Source: Acanthaster planci
Taxonomy: Eukaryota > Echinodermata > Asteroidea > Valvatida > Acanthasteridae
Assembly (NCBI RefSeq): GCF_001949145.1
Contig: NW_019091643.1
Coordinates: forward strand, 245,056 to 298,079
DNA length: 53,024 nucleotides
Reading direction: 5' to 3'
In this document: one piece after another, positions 1 to 12,620 of the stretch
How the letters are laid out: each line of letters starts with the position of its first letter
Position numbering within the stretch: the first letter of the stretch is position 1
Program-made: the position numbers and the translations under genes
Notes under the pieces: generated by a model
Seen by the model: only the letters and a program-made list of their open reading frames with translations
Told to the model about the DNA's origin: nothing
Databases searched by the model: none

Positions 1-1748
1 GGACACAAATCATGGACTTCCAAAATATTTCCTTACCCCCAACCCCCCCCCCCCCCCACTGTGCCCATGACGCTTCAATACTGCTCCTACGTTAAGCTAA
101 TTCCGGTGCAATATGATAATGTATTACTGACAATTTGCTGTAAAAACCTCCTTTATCAATCTCGGTGGGTTGTTAAATTTGGTCACCGAAGAATCACCCC
201 AGTACAGAAAAGGATGGGGCCAAAGACTCAAGACAATCCTTTTCATTCCATAAGAAATAAATTCAAATCTTTGTCTCGGTTTATCAGAACAAATAACCCA
301 ATCATTTCTGAGAAATTCCGAAAGTGCAGGGCTGCCGGTTGCGCTCGCAAGTATGAATATGCTGTACAATACGTCTCGGCCCAAGTCATTCACATGAGCA
401 GTTGATAGATTTACACACTGCGCGACGAGAATCAATAATTTTTTTTATAACCGACACAATACTGCTCAGAAGTCATTTCGCCATTTTCGTAACTACTCCA
501 CAAATCATGTGGACGTTTGCAGACGACGGATCCATTTCGCCCACTTTCTCGTGCAATTTCAATCAATAAACGTCGGCTCTGGCTTTCTTTGCCGTTTGAT
601 ACGCCAGCCGCGATTTCCCTCAGGCATGAACTGCGAGGGCGAATGCAGACGGCCCTTGCTTGCGAACATTGTCAATGCGGCCTGTAACATGCACTCACTG
701 CGCATGCCCGCTTCAAATATACTTGCCACTGAATCATTCCAACCAGAACTTTATGCTCTCAGTGTGTGAGACTGCCAGAGTTTGAAACATTCAGCGAACT
801 CTCCGCATGGTCTTGCCTTCTAGGCCTCTCAAAATATGCAATTTAACGCTTGGTTAAGTCCCTTAATGTAGATGTCAAAGCTGTCTCAGAATGATTTTGA
901 GACATAGTCAGGCAACCTTTGGGGTTTTTTGTCTGCATTCCAGGCAACCACGAGGAAATTAGAAATGATGTACAGGACATCAAAGGGAAAGGAAAGAAAT
1001 TACTTGAAATGAATTATTCTCTCCACAGAAACTGACCTTGATTATCAATTTTTTAAGACATCTCAGTCACTGCACTATATGAGTACTCCGTTATTTTCAA
1101 GGTCCAGAAAATGTGAATGAAGAAAGACAGAGCACTGTGACCACATAATTTCTATTCCAATGGTAAGCGAGGAGATGTCAGGTGGCAGTCAGGCACATTA
1201 GAAAAGTGCACACGATGTTGGGAGACTTGAACACCACAGGTGTAGCCACTCGTGCGTTACACACATTTGGGGAGAACAGAAGTGACATTCGGTTTTGCTT
1301 ATGCGCTCTACAGCGTGGAAGTCCAGCGACGAAAGCGACGCTTGGAAGAGTTTTTTGGCCATTTTGTTTGCGACCACATTCAGAGCATCCACTCTCGTAA
1401 GATCGGAGTATCACGAAGGAAAAAGATTCAATGTCTGAATTTCAGTAGGTGTACATGGTGCCACTTTTCCAATTTTTCTCTAGTGCTATTTGCAAACGTT
1501 CGAGAAAACCGATTCTCTAACTAATTTTTCGACCTCGGAAGCGCCAAATAAAAAACCACAAAACGAGGAAAGGACTTTTGTAGCTTTGCTTGTAAAGAGT
1601 AACTTCAGTCAAGTTACCGGGCCCCAATACCAGTACATTCCGTGGGTTTCAATGACTTTGTGTTTTTGCTCGACCATGCCTCGCATTTTGAGGATATAAT
1701 TTCAATTAATTATAGGCACACCACTGTATTTCAACTGATAACTAGCGT
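1..1748. other. intergenic, no gene recognised
   Basis: AT-rich, with a C-run at 40-58. Short ORFs only. One plus-strand ORF (509-769) has a faint TGF-beta-like cysteine pattern, discussed as a finding, but it is not called as a gene. Confidence 0.6.
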
Positions 1749-1927
1749 AAATACGGTCATTTCAAAATAGTGCGCCTCCGAGAGTTTGTAACGCGTGGGC
1801 CAATCACCGTGCGCGAAATCTGTCGACCCAATGCGCGTTTGGAACGGGGCCGACAAATTTCGCGCGTTGTGATTGGCCAACACGTTTCAAAATCTGGGAG
1901 GCACACTATTGTGAACCGCCCGTATTC
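1749..1927. mobile_element. foldback MITE, family A copy 1
   Basis: A near-palindrome: AATAGTGCGCCTCC from 1766 is mirrored by GGGAGGCACACTATT near 1896-1910, and the arms extend outward to AATACGG / CCGTATT. The arms include CCAATCA/TGATTGG and GCGCGAAAT/ATTTCGCGC pairs. A second copy lies at 12437-12620. No coding capacity, so it would be moved only by a transposase in trans. The superfamily cannot be told from the sequence. Confidence 0.8.
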
Positions 1928-2652
1928 AACGAAGTAGGCAAACTTGGGCAGTACAGTTACAAGGTGAGTCACTGATTTGATATAATTCGTTCATTTGATC
2001 CATCCAGGGGACGTTGCACAATTCACACAAGCACATTGCTTTCAATCTTCTATTTTAAGCTGTGGGCCTACTCAGGAAACCTTGTGAGGAGCAGCACCAC
2101 AAAGTGGGCAGGTGTGGCTCTGAAAAAAAAGTGATAAAATCTACTCCAAAGTTTACGGTCGATAACGGCTCACTGCCCTTACTAATTGAAGTGGCAATGA
2201 CGTGAGGCAAACTTATCAGGATGGTTATTTTACGAGCTCTAACTTTGTATATTGCCTGCGGTCTGCATGGCAGCTAATGCGCCTTAGAATCGGTATATCG
2301 CGATGGCGCGTTAATTAGTATCTTAGGTTGTTCACCGGAGCGTTTAGATTAGACTATAGATTATTTAAACCACGCAACAATTTTTGTGAGAAGCACCATT
2401 TCTGACAGCTTAGGACGGGCGAGTTAGGGCGTGCCATACACGTCACTAGGCAGAAAATGTCACGTGCTGACATTGCCAATTCAAGTTTTCAAGAAAGACA
2501 AAAGGGGTTGCATGAGGCTCATTTCCCATGTAACCTTAAACAAACGAATACTGCGCTTGTGTGCGCGTGCGTTCACGTACGAAACTAACAAATTTGGGAA
2601 ACTGAAAATGTGTAAGTTGTCCTGGCAAGCCAAGCACAAGCACTGTAACCCT

Positions 2653-2897
2653 GGGGCCAATTTCATAGAGCTGCTTAAGCACAAAATTTGCTTATTAAAG
2701 CGCGAGAAAACCTTGCTTGACAAATCAGGTTTCCAGCCAAAACTCCATGTGATGTATATTGGTTTGGATTGGTATTCACCTGTCTTTTGGTTAGCATGAC
2801 AATCACATAGATTTTGAGCTGGTGACCTTTGTTTGTTAAGCAAGGTTATTGAGCTTAAACAAATTCCGTGCTTAAACAGTTCCATGAAATTGGTCCC
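2653..2897. mobile_element. TIR element, family B copy 1
   Basis: Left end GGCCAATTTCATAGAGCTGC is mirrored at the right by GCTTAAACAGTTCCATGAAATTGGTCC (approximate). CCTGG occurs directly outside both ends, a plausible target duplication. About 245 bp without coding capacity. A second, truncated and inverted copy lies at 42458-42633 in PI4KA intron 8. Confidence 0.75.
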
Positions 2898-4580
2898 TGG
2901 CAGCTTTCAAGCAACATGTATATGCCAGTACATCTCATAAACACAAAATGACTGAAACTCCTTAATACGCAGAAGCACGGAGCACGTAATTGAAAGCCGA
3001 ACTGAGCCTTATTTCTTCCAAGTTTCTATGTACTTTTTTGCCAGTTTTGCTTTTGCTTCACACATCTGAATTATGCACAGCTATGACAAATTTTAAATAA
3101 ATTTTAATTCATAATGAATGTGCTAAATCAATGAGACCTCCTAACCTCACCTCAATGTGTTCATTTATAGCAGACAAGGATGTGACCATTTATTTACCAA
3201 CATGTCTATACTAAGCTACAAGTATAAACACTTTTGCAGCAGTCGTCTATGAAGTGGATCAAACCACTAGCTGCACCGTATGCCGTAGCCAAGCAATACG
3301 AACAACGTTGATGCAGGTTGCGGTTTATTAACCGTGGCATGATAATGGCAAAGACCGGACGCCGTAGCCACAACTAATTAAAAACAATGCGACTGAATGA
3401 ATGCACTTTTCTCATGAGGAACATTAGATATCTCCACTCTTTATACTAGATACGCTGAAAAAGAAAGAAATGAAGTTTGGCCTGGTAACACGAGGGGTAT
3501 CTCAAGAAGTTATCTCCAGCACGGAGGAAGAAATGCATAAGCCTCATCTGAATCTGGACTTTCAGCCAAGTGAATGAACACTCCAAGACACGTGTCTGAA
3601 TTCCCCGACCAATCAAACTCAACAACCAGATCATCGGCGACAAAATCACTTGACTTCAGCCGCAGTCAGTCTGTGACCGGAAAATGTATTTTGCTGTACA
3701 AGGTCCGGCAGTGTCCGGTAACCGTTAGCAATTTGAGCCGGACTTTGACCTTCTTAGAGACACTCCGTCCGCGCCATTATCCAATTAAAAACGCCTAGAA
3801 GTAACGAACCAATTGCCATTTCCTTCCCTTCAAACGTGTCAAGTCATTTATTTTTATCAATGTCTCTTTCTGTGCGCGAGGGAGAAAAGAAGGAAATAAA
3901 GGCTATGTCACCTTCAATGAAGTATTTTCCCCCAAACGATTGGTTCATCGGCGAGGGGAGACTGAGACAGAAATCCAATTTATTTCGTCCTTGCAAAAGT
4001 TCGAAAAGTGATGTAATACCGTCTATAATGAGTTTTGACACCATGCCATTCGGTTCAATTACGTCATTAATAGGCTCACCCAAGGTGGCAGGACTATAAT
4101 CGGACCAGTTTTAGAACCTCTGTTCGTCCCACATGCACTTATCACAAATTAACATATGGGATACGAGTACGACAGATCGGTGGAATCGTCCGTATACGGA
4201 TATTTGGCCCAAAAGTGCCAGTTTGAAATTGGGCCACAGCTCACATTTGCGCTCATGCGTAGCTCTGAAAACAACCGCTTTTCCGGTCTTTGCTGTTCAA
4301 CTCGAACCCGACTGCAGACACGATAAATGCTATAACCGTTAAAGTTTTTTACTACTCTAACAGGAAGGTCCAGTATCAAGATATTATCATCTAATTGGGA
4401 GGTTGTCTCCTCGTCCAGACTGGCAGTAAAACCATCTCCCGTAGCGAAGTATTTATGTATTCACATAGTGTTATGTGTTACAAAACTATTGCGATTCGAA
4501 CAGAGCCTAAGCACAAAAAAGGAACAGAGTGCATTCAAAGCTACACCACACCGTGTACAATCTGTCTGATTACAACATCT
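2898..4580. other. intergenic, nothing recognised
   Basis: No conserved coding segment, RNA gene or clear repeat found. The overlapping 79-87-codon ORFs at 3836-4099 on both strands show no family similarity. The same holds for 1928-2652. Confidence 0.55.
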
Positions 4581-4783
4581 ATAGTGTAATTTGACCACCA
4601 GAAATAGGAGCCATTATCGTGGTGGCACAACGCTCGTGGACAGGTGGTACGCGCGCGTTACATGCCTCTTCGACCAATAGGGTGTCTAGATATGTCACAC
4701 GTACGCGCGCGTCAAGCTGAGGAATGTGCGTGTGAGTGCGGTGCCACCGCAGTTATGGCGTCTAATCGGATAAGTCTATATAC
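4581..4783. mobile_element. palindromic repeat, family C copy 1
   Basis: About 200 bp shared with 24315-24518 at roughly 85-90% identity by eye. Internal inverted arms: GTGGTGGCAC / GTGCCACCGC and TACGCGCGCGT / ACGCGCGCGT. CpG-rich compared with its surroundings. It has no protein of its own; the ORF across it is incidental. Confidence 0.75.
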
Positions 4784-6469
4784 AAAAAAGACTTGTGGGT
4801 GGCAAACATTGATCCACCCACAACAATAAGGGTATTTTTATGGTGTTACTTATCCCTGTCTTGATAACTCCTGTGATGGGGCAGACAGATGTTGAATTCA
4901 TGGAAATATGAGGCAAAAATGACGTTTTAGCTCATTGACTGTGGTGAAACTATCACTTCAAACTGTACAGTCCGCTGTCGATGAGACGTCAAGAGCATCC
5001 TCTTCAAAAATATGAAAGCCATTTGAAGGGGCATTTGAAGTACATTCAAAGGAGATGAAATCTTTCAAATTGAGGCACAGCGGGAAGTACTTAAACTACC
5101 ATCGCACGCGACTCCTAATCAGGTGCCTGGTTTTGTTTTCAACTTGTCGTGCTCAAAGCTAAGGCATGGGAGTGAACATACGTGGCTGATGTTGAACATC
5201 CTCACACCTGGCAAGCAAGCTGCTCTAAGGTAGGCAGACACTGACACCGGATTCTGACTTGAATATTTTAACCTTGGATGACTTCATAAGAAATCTTTCC
5301 CACCGGCACTTAAATTCACAAACATTTTGATAGGACTTGACGAAGGTGTTTTCCTAGCCCACACAGTATGGGCGTGACTGTTTTATAAAAATGGGAGCCA
5401 TACTTTCTATGAATTCCCCTCTTACCACACAGTAGCCTAAATTAAGCCTAACTTGTTGGGATCATTTTTGATCTACAGCATTTTTGTAATTTAAGAACGC
5501 ATCCATTATTATTCTTTAATTTCCTTTCTGATGTTCAGGAGAGGAAAGTATAAGTGTGTTTTTTTTCCTACAGGAAATTGCCTTCAAAATAAAATAAAAT
5601 TTACTGTTCTGTCTCTGAAATCAAACGAGCCCGCTGAGTAGCCTGAAAAGAAAGATTTAAGGACATTTGGCAGGATAATTGAACGAGTTCATTGTAGATG
5701 AGGCCTTAGGTCTTTTTAGCCTCATTTGTTCAACCACTCCTGCTGTGATTTATTTGACAATCGATCCTCCCATTCCGGCTTTATCCATGACCCAGAAGTT
5801 CTCACCGCTGTCGGGTCTATTTACTCATGTTCGAGCACCTGTCTGATTAGTCCTTTTTACTCCATGTGTTTTCCACTTGCTGTCACGACCAGTCCACTTT
5901 TCCATCACTATATACACGCTTCGCTCATGCTCTGACTTCCTTCGATTTCGGCTCATCGGAAATGAGCGCAACTTGCGTCAAAGAGGAAAAAAAGGGCTTT
6001 GAAAAAACTCTCCTAAATTTTACATGAATTTGCGCTTGGTAATCAACTTGAAATGACTGAGTAGTTGCACCCTATTAATTATTTTTGAGTCAATTACTTT
6101 TGACGTCAGCTGATGTTGACCTTGGCCGATGCATTAGCTTTTGTGGCCGTTCTGATCACGTATCATGATTATCCATCTTCGTTTTTTAATCAATCCGGCA
6201 GGGAAAAGAATAAACAATTTTCTAAATGGAGGATATCACATTATGCGTCCAAGACGCAAAATAAACCTGGTCGCTTCAGAAAATGATTTACGAAACATTT
6301 TCCGGAAAATGCTGAAGCATCAGTTTAAAATTGAAAATGTGATTTTTTCCTGATTATGGCATCGTGCCAAGTGACTCAAGCTAAGAAAATTACATGAGGA
6401 GAGACGGGCAATTTCTGTGGAATACTCCCCCATTCCTTCTGAAGACGTGTAAAAAATCACAAAAACGTC
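4784..6469. other. intergenic, nothing recognised
   Basis: AT-rich DNA with short homopolymer tracts; no supported feature between repeat C copy 1 and the LINE fragment. Confidence 0.55.
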
Positions 6470-6790
6470 TCCCACGCCGACCTGCACTGGCTTCCCATCC
6501 AACAACGAGTCCAGTACAACCCGTGTCTCATCATCTTATAAGATCCTACAGGGTGATGCTCCAGCTTATTTGGGTGATCTTTTCTAGTTCTATGCTCCAG
6601 GTCATCGGCGTTTGCGGTCATCCAAAAGCAATCTACTCAAGGAAACTATGGCTCATTATTGTTGGGGGAGAGAAGCTTTCAGATTGAAGCACCCAAACTT
6701 TAGAACTCTTTACTGGAATCTGTGAGACTATTGAGATCACTTGACACATTCAAGGACAGATTAAAATAATAATAATTATTATTATTAACC
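6470..6790 (+). mobile_element. LINE 3' fragment (C-terminus of reverse transcriptase ORF) with AAT tail
   Basis: Translation gives LHWLPIQQRVQYN, then YKILQGDAPAYLGDL after a frame change, LRSSKSN, and TFKDRLK before a stop. This is the typical C-terminal tail seen after the RT domain of CR1/L2/Jockey-like LINEs. It ends in an (AAT/ATT)n microsatellite at 6765-6788, as such elements often do. It is 5'-truncated and frameshifted. Confidence 0.75.
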
Positions 6791-9700
6791 CTCAAAACGA
6801 CCACAAAAATTCCAGAATTTTGTTCTAGGTTCGCCCTGGGATGGACGTAGGAAAGGAATATTTATGACATTTATTTATGATTTTCACATTTCAGGTAGAG
6901 AAATGGGAACGTTCTTTGGTTCTGTCTGTTGGTAGGAGGACCAATTTAGTGGATAAAAAAATGGCTAAGACGAGAGACAAATCTCAATGCAACAATCTGA
7001 ACCGCCCCGATGTACTCTTACATTCCCCTTTCGCGACACTTTTTGTTACACTGAAAATCCCAGCACCTAAAATTCCCTCAAGAAAACTGGCAATTCCTCA
7101 TGGGGATGGTTGAAGTTTTGTGTCTTTCATTGCACCCTTAAAGCGAGCACAGTTTATAAACATACACCAAGACGATAGAGGTGATTCCATTCTGCTACTC
7201 GAGCGGGATAAAGATTGCACACATTGTCACCATTTTTACACTGTCCCAAATAATTCACCACAGTTTGCACCATCATACATGAAACTTGGATGACAAACAA
7301 AAAATACACTCTATGAATAAATCTATGCAGCTATGAAAGAAGTGCACCGCGATCAGTTTCCACTTATGGTCTTAAAGAAGCAAACTTTAAAGCTTATCAG
7401 AAGAAGGTTTGAGGACTCCCTTCTATAAACGTCAGGGTTTTTTATGTTGGACTATGACGTGCATGCAAATGAGCTGTACTCTATCAGCCAATCAGAATCA
7501 AGATTTCAACGTCATTCGTCTAGCACAGCCCAGTTCGTTTTCTTTTTCAAGCTGTGTAACCTGTGACCCTTAAAGAGCCTTTGAGAAATACTGTCTTTTG
7601 GTGTTTGTAGTGTAAAATAGTAAGCTCTTAGCCAAATGGAGTTGTTAAACGCCGAAGATGCACCCAAGGTTATAAAACGCCACAGAAGCACCAAGTCCCT
7701 ACGCTATTCATGTACGGTAGATGCAATGGCAATTCTGTAAACACAAAATGCACTGTGCGAATGCTTTGGCTTGGAAAGACGCGTTCAACCGTCAAATCAC
7801 ATTTTGAATGAAATTAAGGTAGTAGAGATTGCAAGGCCTGTGGACAGAGGATGTTCTTCCCTCGAAGTTTGGCTGAATGTATTCTGTTTTTACCAGGACG
7901 GCTAATTTCCTACTGTACGATCCACAAGCCATGGCGATACTGAATTCAGAAGAACACAAACAGATGCAATGCTAACAGTGTTATCTCTGACATTACATTT
8001 TGAAAGTATGGTGCACTACATATAAATCATGCGGATAATAAACGAAGGTGGACCCAGAAAAAATTTTCTTCAGAGGAGGGGCAAACATTTTCCGAGGAGG
8101 GGGAAAATTACGACGAATGTCTTCAGTCTCTTTAACCTTTTGGCCATGTCTCAGGGGTGAAGTTAGATTAGGGAGGGGGACTTTTGATATGCTTTATGGC
8201 GGGATAGAAATGAAGTTGGAAAAAGATTTCTTTTATTAACTTTCATAACAGAACCGTCTCTTTTTCCTACAAAAGCCGAGGCACGGCCCCTCTTGGCCCC
8301 TGGGTCTGCCAATGATACAAAGGTACAAATGGTTACGTTTTCTTTATAAAAATTCCCTTTGAATCTGTGTGTCTGAGTGTGTTCAAATTATTAGTACAAT
8401 TATCATAAACGATGAGGGGCTGGGGTACCGTTCTGCGCAGCATCAGGCTCGTTCGCACACTCACTAATTGCAATTCTTTCCAGCTGGCTCGTTCAATCTC
8501 ATTTGGCAGGAGTGTAGCTCACAAAGCCCCTGGGAACGGGAGGCGTGTGCGGAAGCTGATAATGGCGCTTTGAAAATGTCAAAGACTATTCCAACAGGTT
8601 GGCAGGGAGGAAAAGAGTTGATTGAGTCCTTGTGTTACTGCCGAATCGATTAGTACCTAATTCATGCCTAAAATGTGAGAGGCATGGTTCCCTTGGGAAC
8701 CCCTTGTGACATCATTGATTTGTTTCTCAATCCTTCCACGAATCGATTCCAAATTACGAGGACGGTTCATTGCAGCTCATTAAAAAAGTGCGTTACCATG
8801 CTTGTCCAACAGTAAACCCCATCGAAGTCCTGACTTATACTAATTACATGCACAACTTGGCGGGAATAGAGCAAGACTCCCTGAGACGGTGCGGTGTTTT
8901 GCACCTGTGTTCACCGGGCCACGAGATGAATTGTAAGGGAGCAGCGCAGGTCCACTGTAATAGTTTTCCCACTCCAAATTCACCCGTTTATACATTACCC
9001 GGATTAGGAAATTGCAGTCGAGTTGCTTGGACATAAATACTGCGATACCGTGTTGGGTTCGACCCCACATACTGTCGCACGTGTCGCATACTGTCGACGC
9101 CGTAACTATTGGACTATGACACCACATTTTTCCAGGTCTTTCAGATATCTTCTACCCCATTCCCGCCAAACAAAATTCTGTTAACAAATTTCTCACATCA
9201 TCCCGTGCTAAACACTGCAAAATGTCACATTAGTCTTTTATGGTTGCATGACAATTCTCTTTACTATCTCAAAATCCATGACCTGTTTTACAGAAAACAA
9301 GCATAAGTCTATTTCATTTGCATGTGCCGACAACCAACAAGAACAGTTCTCCTGAAGTCGATTCCTAAACCTTGCGTGGAGTCTGTGCTAAGCCTTCAAC
9401 TGTTCACGTGAAAGCAGGCTTCAGTAATTGAACACCGGAAGATAGGCGCTGATCCGACTGGAACGTAAGATACGTAACCCCCACAAGAGCTCCACGCATA
9501 TCCTTATTTGATGAAAAAATTCTCAAAGTGTTTCACAACATAGAACGGGCTGAAAGTACTCCGCCTGAAAGGCTTAACTGTAGGACATGATTTTATGAAA
9601 ACATGTTTTTTCCATCTCATGACTTGTAAATTAACATCACCCCTGTGCGTCTGCATGTCTGATACTGAAGGCCATAATGATAAAATTTATTTATTTCTAA

Positions 9701-10130
9701 TAATGACCGGCACTGCCTGTCAGGCCTATCAAATGATATATCTCCTGGTAAAAGGTTATTTTAGGAACATTGCCTGTAATGGTTAAAACGTGACCCATTG
9801 TACTTTGTGTGCAATGTTGTTTTCAACCGTAACGAGTGCTGGATGATTGAAGACGATTAGAAAACGAAGGCCATAAAAAAGGCCTCTTGTTACAGGCAAA
9901 AAACGCGGAACTTTTAAAGTCGTTTGATCTTCTCAGGAACTTCCCGAATTATCGGATAAATGTGTAGTTCCTTAAGCTGGCAATGCGTCAGTTTCGCCTT
10001 CAAGTTGCCCGTGAATATTGCCACATGAGACTGAACGGCAATAAGATTTGACTGAACCTCATAAAAAATTCATTTACAAAAAATGAATCGAGGAAGACAC
10101 CGCTGTGGCTCTGGTAACACCCGTGTGATA
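6791..10130. other. intergenic, possible conserved non-coding block at 8440-8780
   Basis: No gene recognised. 8440-8780 has a less AT-rich composition with homeodomain-type (CTAATTG, CTAATTC) and ATCGAT motifs, suggestive of regulatory DNA but unproven. A minus-strand 95-codon ORF (8840-9127) matches nothing I know. Confidence 0.4.
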
Positions 10131-10364
10131 CAGTAAGGGCGAATCCAGATCCAAATTTTCGGGGGGGGGCTGACTTTTCGGAAATTTTAAAAATTAACCT
10201 TTTATGGCTTTTCTGAGGGGTATAGATGGTGGGATTTTTTGGTTGGTTTTGCACGTTGGGATGAGAAAAAATGAAATAGACCAAAAACTCACCCTTCTTC
10301 AAAGAAAAAGGGAAATGAGGCTCTTTTTGGGGGGGTCCTATAGGCCTCCCCCAATCCACCCCTG
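10131..10364. mobile_element. TIR repeat with G-run interior
   Basis: Begins CAGTAAGGGCGAATCCAG and ends CCAATCCACCCCTG, imperfect inverted ends related to the widespread CAGGGGCGGATCCAG type of MITE end. G-runs and C-runs lie just inside. A left-end-only relative sits at 14420-14475. The long minus-strand ORF across it (10000-10359) is an accident of low-complexity sequence. Confidence 0.5.
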
Positions 10365-10586
10365 GTGTTTATCGAACACAAAATGTATATACGCTTTGGA
10401 AATGACTTAATCTTCAGGAAAGAAACTTGCAGTATGCAACAGATCATCAGAAACCTTTTCATTCATTTGTTTTATGAATCTCCATGCAGGATAAAACAAG
10501 TTCTGGTTTTGTGTCCAAGGACTGCACAAAAACACTCCCAATATTGTTAAAACCAAACGTTTTAAACGAAAAATCCTTAGGCCTAC

Positions 10587-10717
10587 CTGGTTCCTTGAGC
10601 AGCAACAGACAAGCCACGAGGAGTGCAGACGCCACACGGGGGAATATCGAGGCAGGGCCGTGGAGATGCTGTGCCATCGTGAATGGGAACCGTCAACGGG
10701 AACCCTCGCGATAACTC
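10587..10717 (-). CDS. possible first coding exon with signal peptide (unknown secreted or membrane protein)
   Basis: On the minus strand, an ATG at 10677 follows an in-frame TGA and opens 30 codons plus one base, ending at a donor-like CAG|GTAGGC (exon edge 10587). The peptide has a short polar N-region, then VASALLVACLLLL, a good signal-peptide hydrophobic core. A possible acceptor (TATACAG, poor pyrimidine tract) would put the exon start at 10717. I found no convincing downstream exons at lower coordinates, so the protein is unidentified. It could equally be a chance ORF. Confidence 0.35.
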
Positions 10718-12436
10718 CTGTATATTAACGAGATTCGACAAGTTTGGCGTGAAATTACACCGTCACATAAGAGCGCCAATGTGTGAAATACTCCCCCGGC
10801 CCTCGATTCCTGCACAGTACGGTCGGGCGAGGAACAAATCAGCAACCTGACAGGTACAAGGTGCATGCGTTATGAGATACCAGAACACTGAGTATATATT
10901 AGCGGGCTTTACCCTTCGCCTAAACACAGACTTCTTCATAAAACCTAGCTCTGTATCTTCTCAGTCGATCAATTTAGAACTCAAAGTTGATTGGACCTAT
11001 CCAAATATTTGGTCCAAATATAACAAATTTGATTGCAAGGAGTAAGCATTTTTCCCTTGACTGCACAACATTTTATCGGAATTTTCGTACAGGATAAAGA
11101 TACCGATGCCCGTTTCAGACAGCAGATCCCAAACGACAGATTTCAGATTGAGTGCCTGTTTGAAGCAAATCTCGTCCCTGTCTATACGTTAATCACCAAT
11201 CGGTTTCGGACACTGTCCAGTTAGATAATTCCCTCTTGACTCCTTACCAGTCGATGAGAGAGCACGCAAGATGCACAGGTGGGGTAAATCGAAGGAGAGG
11301 TTTAGATGGGGGTCCGCAGTAATCACTTTCACGGGGCCGTGTCGCAAGCAGGTGCCGCCCGTCTCGTTGCCCCCGTGCCAAGCCGCGCGTGGAGGTAATT
11401 CAGACAAACATTCTGAGTCTGCCGTGTTTCATTAATAAGCGGCCGAACGGAGAAATGGAGTAGTTTTTCCCGGCTGACTGCTAATAAGCCGGCGCGCGTA
11501 TCTTGACGTTATCCCGCCCCCCCACAGAAAAAAAAACTAATGGACCTGGGTGTTTACACACCCGTCACTGGCTACGATTGAGTCACATCGACACACAGTT
11601 CTCCCATGAATCTCCGAAGGACGTGACACTAATTACACATTTTACTTTCCCCACGAGACAATCTGTTTTTTCACTGTTTTGCCTCTCATCACCTAGAAAG
11701 AAATAATGACAAATTCAGGAGAAATTCTTCTCTTCAATTCCCTTCCCTCGTCAGTTAATCAAAGTGATGGAGATTCACAACTGGTGTGTCAAAATGTAAC
11801 AGGCGCTGCAATGTTTAATAGACTACATCACTTCCCGTTTCTGAATAACTATACAGCGCTTGTGACAGACATCCCCCAGTTACACAAAGACTGAGGCGTC
11901 TGGTTTCACTCTACACATGTTGTTTATCAGTTTGCGTAGAAAAAATTCTCTCATTCTAATCTGTTCCACGCAGGCCAACACTAATTTTCATGTACTATTC
12001 ATTGCAGTATTATTTTCGAAGGTAGAAAAAATTCTCAAGCGACAAGCCTCAGCAACAATTCCAGTTCAATTATAAAATTGCCCTCGGGTATACAAAAACT
12101 TCAGATAAACTGAAATGAATACGCTGTATAGCATTTGAACTGAGGCCCCAAAACACAAGTGGAGAAAAAAAGTTCAAAAATTTAGTTTTAAAAATTCGTC
12201 CCCTCGAAATAACATTTCGTTCCCTCGGTGCGGTATTTCATTGAAAACAATTTTTCATTCACAATCAATTTGTGTTTAGAAAAAAAAGTTCCATTTCATA
12301 AACGGAATAATTTTCTTGCAAGATCTAAAACAGTCCTGACAACAACACCATGTATCAAGTCCAGATATGTTTTTGGGCAGAGATTTTTGCCAAGTTGTTC
12401 CATACCTCATGCTCCAGCGGTAAAGCAGTTAAGCGT
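10718..12436. other. intergenic, upstream of the minus-strand signal-peptide ORF
   Basis: Apart from the CpG-rich patch near 11240-11510, nothing supported. A C-run with following A-run lies at 11515-11537. Confidence 0.5.
11248..11400 (-). other. candidate upstream (5' UTR) exon or CpG-rich promoter of the 10.7-kb minus-strand exon
   Basis: A GC- and CpG-rich patch in AT-rich surroundings. Read on the minus strand it stays open for about 70 codons and ends at a good donor (ACTG|GTAAGGA, exon edge 11248), about 570 bases upstream of the signal-peptide ATG. No protein family is recognised. A 5' leader exon or promoter-proximal island are the two readings I can offer; both are inference. Confidence 0.2.
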
Positions 12437-12620
12437 TCCAATATGAGCGTTTTACAATAGTGCGCCTCCAAGAGTTTGCAACGCGTTGGCCAATCACAGT
12501 GCGCGAAATTTGTCGACCCAATGTGCGTTTGGAGAGGGTCGACAAATTTCGCCCTTTCTGATTGGCCAATGCGTTGGAAACTCTTGGAGGCGCACTATTG
12601 GATATTTTCTGTATTGTGCA
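12437..12620. mobile_element. foldback MITE, family A copy 2
   Basis: Core palindrome 12455-12600: arms of about 65 nt starting CAATAGTGCGCCTCCAAGAG and ending in its near-perfect complement, meeting at a GTCGAC-centred middle. Only a few arm mismatches, so this copy is better preserved as a hairpin than copy 1. The arms contain CCAATCA motifs. Target-site duplications are not clear. Confidence 0.85.

Noticed and set aside
9041-9075. B-box-like GGGTTCGACCCCAC suggesting a tRNA
   Set aside because: No A box or acceptor stem at the right distance on either strand.
10000-10359. 119-codon minus-strand ORF
   Set aside because: Covers a TIR repeat with G/C runs; no family similarity and no splice context.
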